Shown here: in pieces, positions 56,117 to 64,000 of the stretch
Position numbering within the stretch: the first letter of the stretch is position 1
How the letters are laid out: each line of letters starts with the position of its first letter
NCBI GenBank assembly: GCA_963695445.1
Contig: CAVOGV010000033.1
Coordinates: 1-64,000 of the forward strand
Reading direction: 5' to 3'
Source: Thiohalocapsa sp963695445
Lineage (GTDB): Bacteria; Pseudomonadota; Gammaproteobacteria; Chromatiales; Chromatiaceae
Length of the DNA stretch: 64,000 nt
Made by a program: the position numbers and the translations under genes
Notes under the pieces: generated by a model
The model's input: only the letters and a program-made list of their open reading frames with translations
Told to the model about the DNA's origin: nothing
The model's database searches: none

Positions 56117-57335
56117 ATGGCGCGCGCTTGGGACTGGCAACGATGGGGCACGGCGACCGACTTGATCCACCAATCGGATCTAAACGGCGTCGTTGGGAAG
56201 TTCGGTTGCTTGGAACATTTCAAGCGGAAGAAGGAAGAACGCGCGATCGATGGGAAGCGCACGTACGAAAACGCGTCGGGCAAGTTGTGCGCGGGTAACG
56301 CGGTGCACGCCGTGTTGCGCCGCATCCTTCGAAGCGCGCCAGCGGTCGACGCGATGTTGACCGCCCCGGGCTCGTTCACCGAACGACAACTCGCCGCGAC
56401 CTTCGACGACGAGTTCGAACGCGAGCGCGCGGGTCGGGCCCCGTCGACTGGTACAAGACGAACGCCGCCAAGTGGCGCGACGAATGCGTCGCGATGCTAC
56501 TCGGCGCGGTGCAAGCGATGCACAAGCACGTCGGCGAAGTCGTGCTCGCCGAAGCGGCGTTCGTGTACCAGATCGACGGGCTTTGGTTGACGGGCTCCGT
56601 TGACTTGATCTACCGCGCCCCGGGGTCGACGGCGTTGTCGTTCGCCGATTGGAAGACAGGCGCTCAGAAACCGAACCAGATCGATCTTGATCACGGTTGG
56701 CAGTCGGGGATCTACGCGGGCGCGATGCGCGAAGCGATCTTCGTTCCGTACGACAACGTTCCGAAGGTCGAAGGCCGCGCGCACCGCGACGTCGTCGAAG
56801 ACGTGTGCACGTCGCTTGCGGTTGCGTGGCAAGCCGCGCTCGACAACGGCGCGCAAGTCGGGCTCGACGGCTCGACGGCAACCGACGCGCTCGAAGCACT
56901 CGTCGCGAAGCACGGGGCACGACGCTTCGGCGAGTTCCCCGATCGGATCCGTTACGTGCACCTTCGCGACTTCATTCCGTACGCGAAGGCTGGATCGCGC
57001 ATGGTCGAACGCCCCGAAGAACTCGCACACTTCGGGCTCGAAGCGCCCGAGAAGATCAAATACGTCGCGGGCAACACGCGCGGGCCCGCGTGGTACCACG
57101 TCGTTCGAAGCGAGTCGGACGCGCCGCGACTGCGACACTTGTTGAAGGCGGTTGTGTCTTGGATCCGCTTCGGTCGCTTCCCGCGGCACCCGGGGAAATG
57201 TGCACGCGATGCAAGTTCCGCGAGCCGTGCTTGCTCGACGGGTACAAGCCGATCGGCGACGACGCGAAGCGGTTGAAGGTGATCCAGAAGTCGATCGACT
57301 TCGACGGCTTCGACGGCGACGACGACGCATTTTGA
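56117..57335 (+). CDS. RecB/Cas4-like PD-(D/E)XK exonuclease, two frameshifts
   Basis: Three frames join into one protein of about 405 residues: MARAWDWQRWGTATDLIHQ to FDDEFERERAG; then PVDWYKTNAAKWRDE through the nuclease core WLTGSVDLIYRA and SFADWKTGAQKP (D and E/DxK residues); then GEMCTRCKFREPCLLDGYKP with a CxxC...C cluster, as in Fe-S-bearing RecB/Cas4-type nucleases. The joins are at about 56,435 and 57,196, each explained by one missing G in a G run. It probably supplies exonuclease for recombination or replication of the element. Confidence 0.72.
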
Positions 57336-57390
57336 ATCGGGCTTCGGCCCGAACGTGAACCGCAACCAACACGAAGAGAGAAGGCAACGA

Positions 57391-58255
57391 ATGGCGAAGA
57401 ACAAGACACCCGGAAGCGCGCTCGCGACGTCAAGCGGCGACGCGCTTGCGCCCATGACAGACGCCGACGAAGCGGCGGCGCTCGCCGAACTCGGCGACTT
57501 CTTCGACGACGTCGGCGTCGACGGTCTCGAAGACGTCGGCGGCGAAGACGTCAAGCTTGCGGTCAAGTTGTGGAACATGAAGGGGCTCGACAAGAACGGG
57601 CGGTCGTACCCGCGCGACGTGTTCTTCGACACCGTGTCGGAGTCGACCGCCGACGCCGTCGACTGCGTTCTTCTTCTCACGACGAAGACGAAGCGGTACG
57701 ACTCGTTCGACAACTCGCTCGACAAGACGATCGTTCATTGCGAGTCGACCGATCGGATCACGGGCACCATGAAGGACGGCGCGACGCGCGCGTGCAAGGG
57801 TTGCCCCGACGACGGTTGGTTCCGCGACGACTCGGGCAAGGCGTTTCGCAAGTGCGGCGAGGTGCACAACGTCGTCGCCGTCGAGCGCCTCACGCAAAAG
57901 CCGTTCGCAATGCGCTTCAAGAAAGACGGCTCTCAAGCCGTTTCGTCAGTACGTCATGGCGCACCATTGGGGCGCTCGACGAGCCCCGGGCGGCAAGCGC
58001 GCGAACGTCCCGTTGTTCGTGTACGGGTGCACCCTGTCGCTCAAGATGCACGAGAGCGGCAAGTACGCGCTGCCCGTGTTCGAGCGCGGCGCGATGCTCG
58101 CGCCCGCCGACGTGCGCACGCTCGCCGACGTCGCGAAGTCGTACGTCGAAGTCATGGGTTCGATCCTCGCGAGCGCCGACGCGCAGTCGGACAAGCACGC
58201 GACGTCGGAAGGCGACGGCGGCAACATGAGCGCCGACGACTTCGTCGACGGATGA
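57391..58255 (+). CDS. phage hypothetical protein, probable recombination/replication accessory, one frameshift
   Basis: The first frame runs from MAKNKTPGSALATSSGD through KLAVKLWNMKGLDKNGRSYP and CKGCPDDGWFRDDSGKAFRK to the PFAMRFKK region; the second continues TALKPFRQYVMAHHWGARRA, VPLFVYGCTLSLKMH and ends NMSADDFVDG. One extra A in AAGAAAGAC near 57,922 explains the change; the protein would be about 287 residues. CxxC...C residues suggest a metal site and the acidic tail resembles that of single-strand-binding proteins. I cannot name its family. It lies between nuclease and helicase genes. Confidence 0.6.
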
Positions 58256-58387
58256 TCTGTCCGCGCGCGACTCGCCCCGCGCGTGCTCGTTCCTTCGGGG
58301 CGAGCGCGCGCGCGACGCGCGCGGGTCAACGCGCGCGGGCGGGCGCGCGGCAAGAAAGCGACGACGGCCGCGACGCACCGCACGTAA

Positions 58388-58460
58388 TCCGGGTTCGTCT
58401 GGGGGCAGGACGCCGACCTTTTGTGAGCCCGGCGCGAAGGTTCGACCCCTTCACCCGGAA
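58388..58460 (+). tRNA. putative phage tRNA-like element
   Basis: Total length 73 nt with a perfect 7-bp acceptor TCCGGGT/ACCCGGA, D-arm GTC/GAC with a GG-containing loop, and a perfect T-arm GAAGG-TTCGACC-CCTTC. The anticodon arm CCGACCTTTTGTGAGCCCGG does not fold cleanly, so the anticodon is uncertain (TTG or TGT). Indels are common in this block and could explain it. No CCA is encoded. Confidence 0.4.
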
Positions 58461-58475
58461 TCGTCGAAGGCAACC

Positions 58476-59125
58476 ATGCACGACGTCGAAACGATCACGG
58501 GCGAACTCGTCGCGCATCGCGTCGTCGGCGACGACTTCTATTCGATCGCCACGATCAAGACCTCGGCGGGCACGGTCCCGTCGTCGGGAAGTTACTCGGC
58601 GCCAGAGTCGGCGACTCGCTCGAGGTCGACGGCGTGTGGAGCGACACACCCGAAGTTCGGGCGACAGTTCCGGCGCGCTCGTCGCGCGTGATCGTGCCGC
58701 GATCGGACAACGGCGCGGTCTCGTGGCTCGCGATGCGTCTTCCGAACGTAGGACGCGCGCGCGCTCGCGCGCTGCTAGATCACTTCGGCGGGGCGGTCGA
58801 GTTGTGGCGCGCGATCGAACGCGAGCCCGAACAGACTCGTCGAAGTGGCGGGAGTCACCGCGGAACGCGCCGCCGAAGTCGTCGACGCCTATTCTCGCTT
58901 TCGTGGCGAGCGCGATAGAATGATCCGATTTCCGAACATGGGGCATGACCGAAAACCAAATCGCTCGGATGCTCGCCGCATGGGGCGACGACGCGGAAGA
59001 TAACTTGAAGCGCAATCCGTACGCGCTCGCTGAACTCGTCGACGGGTTCCGGATTCCTCGAGCCGAGCGCGATCGCACAACGCATGGGGCTCCCCGTCGA
59101 CGCGGTACCGCGGATCAAAAACTGC
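58476..59125 (+). CDS. RecD2-like helicase N-terminal portion, frameshifted and truncated by a sequence join
   Basis: Joining frames gives MHDVETITGELVAHRVVGDD, VVGKLLGARVGDSLEVDGVW, VSWLAMRLPNVGRARARAL, VEVAGVTAERAAEVVDAY, MTENQIARMLAAWGDDAED, NLKRNPYALAELVDGFGFL and IAQRMGLPVDAVPRIKNC. This is the OB-fold plus helix-hairpin-helix N-terminus of RecD2/TraA-type helicases. At least four single-base shifts occur. The P-loop is never reached because unrelated AT-rich sequence begins near 59,120. Clear family, incomplete gene. Confidence 0.7.
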
Positions 59126-60152
59126 CTTATAGAAGTTTGTCTGCCTTTTAATAGCTTCAAGGGCCATACTTTCCATAGTGAAGAAATTATCGTCCACATT
59201 CCATACTCTTGCAGCAAACTGTGCAAATCTTGGTAGATTGTATTTATACATATACTTCATCCAGGCAGGAAAGATGATTGAGAGTCCTGCACCATGAGCT
59301 ATATCGTAGAGGCCGCTTAATTCGTGTTCTATCATGTGTGATGCAAAATCTCCTGCTCTTCCTGTACCAAGAAGATCATTATGCGCAATAGAGCCTGCCC
59401 ACATGACTTCTGCTCTTGCACTGTAGTTTTCAGGTTCTTTCATGACTATAAGACCATTATTTATGACTGTCTTCATAGTTGCTTCACAGAGTCTGTCTGT
59501 AAGTTCCACGTCTTTGACATTTGTAAAATACCTTTCCATTACATGGGCAAGAATATCAGATACCCCGCATGCAGTCTGGAAAGGAGGAAGTGTAAATGTA
59601 AGAACAGGGTTAAGGATTGCAAATTGCGGCCTTATCAGCTGGTTGTTTTCTACTATTACATCCCTTTTCAGCGGGTAAGGACCGTCTTCATTTGTCAGGA
59701 CTGAATACTGGCTGGATTCACTTCCTGCTGCCGGTATTGTAAGTATAACACCGACTGGAAGAGCTTCTTTTGCAACTGCTTTCTCTTCAGCAAAATCCCA
59801 GACATCACCATCATATTTTGCACCAAGTGCAATAGCTTTTGCAGAATCAATAGCACTTCCGCCACCTACAGCAAGGATGAGTCCGACACCTTTTTCTTTA
59901 GCAAGCTTTATACCTGCTCTAGCAAAATTCAAGTGTCGGGTTCGGTTTAACTCCACCATACTCGACTACTTCAATACCTTCGTCTTTTAATGATCTCATC
60001 ACTGTATCATAAAGGCCGCTCTTTTTTATGCTGCCTCCACCGTAATGAAGCATTATTTTGCTGGCAAATCTCTTGACTTCTTTTCCAACAAGTTTTTCGG
60101 TATCTTTTCCAAAGATTATCTTTGTGCATCTGTCATAAACAAAATTTTCCAT
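59118..60152 (-). CDS. iron-containing alcohol (butanol-type) dehydrogenase, one frameshift and missing C-terminus
   Basis: NAD(P)H-dependent alcohol dehydrogenase of the BdhA/YqhD type. N-terminus MENFVYDRCTKIIFGKDTE to GGVKPNPT, then in another frame LNFARAGIKLAKEKGVGLIL, AVGGGSAIDSAKAIA (cofactor site), IPAAGSESSQYSVLT, and metal-site histidines in SDILAHVMERYF and MIEHELSGLYDIAHGAG. One extra base near 59,930 causes the shift. The last 80-100 residues are replaced by phage-block sequence after NFYKAVF. GGGAGG sets the start. AT-rich Clostridia-like codon use. Confidence 0.85.
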
Positions 60153-60202
60153 CAAATACCTCCCGGATTGATTTTTATTAATTGTGACACTTTGCTTTTT
60201 TA

Positions 60203-60231
60203 ATTATAACAAAAAAAATTTATTAATTTAA
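60203..60231 (-). promoter_or_regulatory. sigma-A/sigma-70-type promoter of the alcohol dehydrogenase gene
   Basis: On the minus strand TTAAAT, 17 nt, TATAAT: a perfect -10 and a partial -35 about 50 nt upstream of the ATG. Confidence 0.6.
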
Positions 60232-60362
60232 CCGCTTCGTTTTATTTGTTTTGTTTTTTAATATTTTTTTATATAGAATATTTTCTGTTGATCTGATTTA
60301 TTAAAATTTATACCAGTAAAATGGGAAAAATCACAATGATCCTTGATGACCGGAGGTAGATG

Positions 60363-61423
60363 ATGAAAAAAGCAGCAGTGCTTGGAGCTGGATATATGGG
60401 AAGCGCGATTACTTTTCCGTTGTCAGATAACCAGGTAGAAGTAAATCTTTGGGGTACCTGGCTTGATGATGAGATAATTAAGTCCTGCATAAATGGATAT
60501 CATCCGAAACTGAAGAAAAAAATGCCTGACAATGTGAAGTTCTTTTATTCACACGACCTTAAAAAAGCAGTAAACGATGTCGATATGATATTTGTCGGTG
60601 TCACAAGCAATGGATTTCTCGATGTCTTTAAGAAAGCTGATTGATACAATCGATAAAAATTATATTTTTTTTAAACTTACAAAAGGTCTTGTAAATGATA
60701 ACGGCACTGTCAAAAGGATAGCCCAGGCAGCCAGGGAGATCTTTAAAGCAAAGTTTCCAGATGATGATTTTAACTGGACAGTAATAGGCGGACCCGTAAA
60801 AGCAGGAGAGCTTTCAAATAAGATACCAACGGCTTCTATTTATGCACCAAACGATAAAAAAACTGCAGAGTTGTGTTACAGTTTTTCAACAGAATATTAT
60901 CCCGGTCACGATAACTGATGATGCTATTGGAGTCGAAGTATCATCTGCCTTTAAAAATGTCTATGCTGTGATAATAGGTATATGTGACGGTCTTTTCAGG
61001 CATCATGGTGAAGGAAATTATGATAATTTTAACTCTTTTGTTTTTAACCAGGGTATGCTTGAAATAGCAAGGATGGTGGAAAAAGCCGGGGGCCGCAAAG
61101 AGACAGCATTTGATCTTGCAGGCATAGGGGACTTTTATGTCGCATCCCTTTCAGGAAGAAACAGGAGATATGGTGAAGAAGTCGGTAAGGGAGGCGATCC
61201 ACATAAGACATTTGAGGATATGTTTGCAGCAGGAGAGGTCGCTGAAGGTTATATGGCACTTGAAATAGCTCTAGATTGGGTAAAGTCTCTCGGCATTGAT
61301 ATAGATGAAGAACTTCCATTGCTTAAAGTGCTGTATGGGATAATTTTTAATAAAAAAGACCCAAAGGCCAGTCTTGATAGTTTTATACAGTTTATGAGAA
61401 AGCGTTTTAGAAATGGGATTTGA
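60363..61423 (+). CDS. gpsA: NAD-dependent glycerol-3-phosphate dehydrogenase, with frameshifts
   Basis: Interconverts dihydroxyacetone phosphate and sn-glycerol-3-phosphate for phospholipid synthesis. Three frames join: MKKAAVLGAGYMGSAITFPL (GxGxxGS nucleotide site) to DMIFVGVTSNGFLDVF; KLTKGLVNDNGTVKRIAQ, VIGGPVKAGELSNKIP; and DDAIGVEVSSAFKNVYAVII, ETAFDLAGIGDFYVASLSGR, ending RKRFRNGI. Shifts occur near 60,630 and 60,900. Catalytic Lys lies in EVSSAFKNVYA. GGAGG six bases upstream supports 60,363. The 3' end overlaps the next gene by 11 nt. Confidence 0.85.
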
Positions 61424-63457
61424 AAATCTTTTTAGTCCGGGAAGGATAGGAAACCTGGTACTAAAAAACCGGGTTGTCCTGCCGCCCATGGCCACTGCTC
61501 TCTGTGAACCAGGCGGTTTTGTCTCGGACCGTCTTATTGATTACCATGTCGCCAGGGCAAGAGGAGGATGTGGTTTAAATATCGTGGAAATCTCTGCAGT
61601 CCACCCCTCAACTGCAGGCAACGGCAGGTTTGGGACTCGGTATATATGATGATAAATTCCTGCCGGGTCTAAAGAATCTTGCAGGTGCGATCAGGAATGC
61701 AGGAGGAATACCGGCTATCCAGCTCTGGCATGCTGGCAGACAGATAAGCAGCTCGGATGTTCTTACCGACCATATTGTTGCACCTTCTGCCATTGCCTGT
61801 CCGGTAATAGGAGAAGTACCGGAAGAGCTTACACCTCAGGAGATCGAAGAAATAATCTTATCGTTTGGTAGTGCTGCAGTCAGGGCAAAACAATCAGGTT
61901 TTGAGGCTGTGGAGGTACATGGAGCACATGGATATCTTATCTGCCAGTTTTTAAGCGCATATTCCAATTTAAGGTATGACAGGTATGGAGGTACGCTTGA
62001 AAACCGGACACGTTTTGCTTCGGAGATCGTTAAGACTATAAAATCAATGACAGGAAAGGATTTTCCTCTTATATTCAGGTTAAGCTCAGAAGAATTCGTC
62101 GAAGGTGGCCTTGATATAGACCAGACAAAAAAGATATCAAGGATCCTTGAGGATGTTCAGGAGCAGATGCTATTCATGTATCGGCCGGCAATTATGAGAC
62201 GCTACATTATGTGATACCTCCCATGGAAGTACCAGCAGCATTTAACGGTAAGAGGGCAGCTGCTGTTAGAGAAGCAGTCAATATTCCGGTGATAGTCGCT
62301 GGCAGGATAAATGACCCGGCAATGGCAGAAAAGTTGGTCTCAGACAAAGATGCAGATTTTGTCGCTGTCGGCCGCGGCCAGCTGGCTGATCCTGATTTTT
62401 GCATAAAAGCAATAGACAGGCAGGGATGATGAGATATTAAAATGTATAGCCTGTAACCAGGGATGTATCGACAGGTTGTTTTATGAAAAAAAACATATAT
62501 CCTGCCTGCTTAATCCAGGTTGCGGCAGGGAGAAAGAATTTGAGCCAGAAGACCCAAAAGATTAGAGAGGCAAAAAAAGATCCTTGTAGCAGGCGCTGGT
62601 CCGGCAGGGCTTAAGGCATCTGTAATGCTGGCTGCAGCAGGATATGCAGTCATATTATGTGAAAGCTCAAAAGACCTGGGAGGTCAATTTGCCCTTGCCG
62701 GAAAGATCCCCGGTGCCGAAAAGATCGATGAAGCGATGTTCCGGATGGGAAAGCTTGCCGAAAATGCAGGAGTGGAAATAAGAACAGGTACAGATGTAGA
62801 CCAGGGGATCCTGAAAGAAATAAATCCGGATATGACTATTTTAGCAACAGGTTCGGTTCCAGTCGTACCGGAGGCACTTAAAGACACTGTAATTCCTGCG
62901 AGCGAGATACTCACGGGAAGAAAAAGAAGCAGGAAAAAATGTAGTTATAATAGGGGGAGGAATAACTGGCATAGAAACGGCCCTTATTTCTTGCAAAAAA
63001 ACATAAAAACGTGACCGTACTTGAGATAACTGATGATATAGCCAGAGGTTTCAGTCCCCTGAGAAAGCCATTTTTATTAAAAGCCCTCAGGGATTTGGGT
63101 ATAAAAATATTTAAAAATGCAAACTACACAAAAATAGACCTCAGTAAGAATTTTATTGAGTTTACAGCAGAAGGGTTTAAAAGAAGTCTTGAAAATATTG
63201 ATACTATTGTATATGCGTGCGGAGTAAAATCTGAAAATAAACTGGTTGATGCCCTGAATAAAATGGGACTTAAGTATTATGCTACAGGTGATGCCAGGCG
63301 GGCATCCAATGCACTGGATGCTATATGGTCAGCATCCGATCTCGCATTGAAGATAATTGACATTGATCAAGATCCAGCATCAGTGCCATATGAATTTTCA
63401 GAAGATAATATATCTAAGATCGCTGATGAGATAGTCAGGCAGGTAAGATCAGATTAG
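61413..63457 (+). CDS. NADH:flavin oxidoreductase / 2,4-dienoyl-CoA reductase-like enzyme, multiple frameshifts
   Basis: A three-cofactor (FMN, 4Fe-4S, FAD) protein of about 680 residues. The OYE-type barrel begins MGFENLFSPGRIGNLVLKNR and includes IQLWHAGRQISS, EVHGAHGYLICQFLS and DADFVAVGRGQLADPDF; the cluster is CIACNQGCIDRLF...CLLNPGCGRE; the FAD/NAD part has LVAGAGPAGLKASVMLAAAG and NVVIIGGGITGIETAL. At least four frame changes (near 61,640, 62,200, 62,430 and 62,920) break it. FadH and BaiCD/BaiH-type reductases share this layout; the substrate is unclear. Confidence 0.83.
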
Positions 63458-64000
63458 GTATCTGTTAATGTCTTATGTGCCTCTTTTAATAATCCGATGA
63501 TTTCCAGTTTCTGTGGGCAGTTTTCTTCACACTGGCCGCATTCTGTGCAGGCATCTGCCTGCTTATCGTCACTGTTAGTCGGTATATTATTATATTGCCA
63601 TACAGAGTTCCCTCTTATATCTGTAAGCTTATAATAGTTAAGTATCCTGAGTATTTTTGGAATAGCTACATCACTCTGGACAGGGAAGGCAGTATCCGCA
63701 GTTATTGCATGATATCAGTTCAGCAACCTCTCTTCGTTCCTGAAGTTTTTTTATTATTTCTTTCTTCTGTTCTGAAAGGTCGTAAGTATTGCTGCTTGCA
63801 ATCGATATGTTTTCATCAAGCATATCAATATTTTCCATCCCGGAAAAGGCGACTGAAACATCCGGATCAGAAAAGACAAATCTTAATGCAAGCTCTTTTA
63901 TCCCAGAAACATTAAGGCTGACAATTCTTCCCCCGGCAAGAGGTCCCATAATAAATACACCCACACCCTTTTTCTCTTGCATACCTGATCGCTTCTTTGT
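63454..64000 (-). CDS. aldo/keto reductase with C-terminal 4Fe-4S motifs, partial, frameshifted
   Basis: The minus strand enters from the window end with GVGVFIMGPLAGGRIVSL, LALRFVFSDPDVSVAFSGM and ISCNNCGYCLPCPE, then after a shift near 63,690 continues VAIPKILRILNYYKLTDIRG and CTECGQCEENCPQKLEI, stopping at 63,454. This is the C-terminus of the COG1453 aldo/keto reductases carrying a ferredoxin-like cysteine set. Its stop overlaps the stop of the convergent flavin oxidoreductase gene. The N-terminal barrel lies outside the window. Confidence 0.82.

Overview
The window looks like a chimeric metagenomic scaffold made of three blocks with different base composition and gene content. Block 1 (about 1-50,400) is moderately GC-rich and gammaproteobacterial. 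It carries a complete cbb3 cytochrome oxidase operon with its maturation genes (ccoNOQP, ccoGHIS), dapB, uvrA, htpX, queC and pgl, tRNAs with encoded CCA ends, and a DsrC/TusE-family protein. A Chromatiales-like, possibly sulfur-metabolising gammaproteobacterium fits, but the species cannot be named from the sequence alone. Block 2 (about 50,900-59,120) is very GC-rich with a distinctive CG-dinucleotide-heavy codon style. It holds the replication and recombination module of a phage or plasmid: a DUF3854/DUF927-type primase-helicase, a RecB-like PD-(D/E)XK nuclease, the start of a RecD2-like helicase, several small unknown proteins and a tRNA-like element. Block 3 (about 59,120-64,000) is AT-rich and Firmicutes/Clostridia-like: iron-dependent butanol/alcohol dehydrogenase, NAD-dependent glycerol-3-phosphate dehydrogenase, an old-yellow-enzyme-type flavin oxidoreductase and an aldo/keto reductase. 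The 59.12 kb join cuts two unrelated genes mid-codon, which argues for misassembly rather than transfer.

Layout of block 1. 0.2-8.9 kb: cbb3 oxidase structural genes, a terminator, then the ccoGHIS maturation genes (ccoI carries one frameshift). 9-16.4 kb: mixed housekeeping and unknown genes (cation antiporter, a frameshifted unknown gene, a DsrC-like protein with a non-standard cysteine pattern, a degenerate receiver domain with a membrane tail, 6-phosphogluconolactonase, a two-domain kinase, NADAR). 16.7-30.2 kb: an adenylate cyclase-PilZ fusion, an AAA ATPase/OmpA coiled-coil/DUF1415 cluster, dapB, a serine hydrolase, uvrA, htpX and two tRNAs. 30.3-33.3 kb: a collapsed type III restriction-modification operon interrupted by a REP-associated transposase cassette. 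34-41.2 kb: MpaB-like oxygenase, a GlpC-like FeS protein with DUF3501, a membrane protein/kinase/XRE cluster, queC and tRNA-Lys. 41.3-47 kb: a gene graveyard with remnants of a DASS transporter, an RCK_C domain, a deleted DruA-DDE transposase, the C-terminus of the BREX protease BrxL and the tail of an EamA permease, around an intact site-2 protease and a lipoprotein. 47-50.4 kb: a membrane hydrolase, a secreted metallo-beta-lactamase-fold protein, an SDR and a secreted cupin.

Non-coding structure matters here. A roughly 150-200 nt imperfectly palindromic element occurs three times, always between convergent genes. A REP array flanks the REP-associated transposase. A two-unit 28-nt direct repeat sits beside the phage primase. 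Many genes in all three blocks carry single-base indels, often in homopolymers, so most frameshifts are probably sequencing errors. The large internal deletions in mod, res and the transposase are a different matter and look like real decay. I did not find a convincing wholly new system; the best leads are the decayed defence loci, the atypical DsrC-family protein and the convergent-gap repeat.
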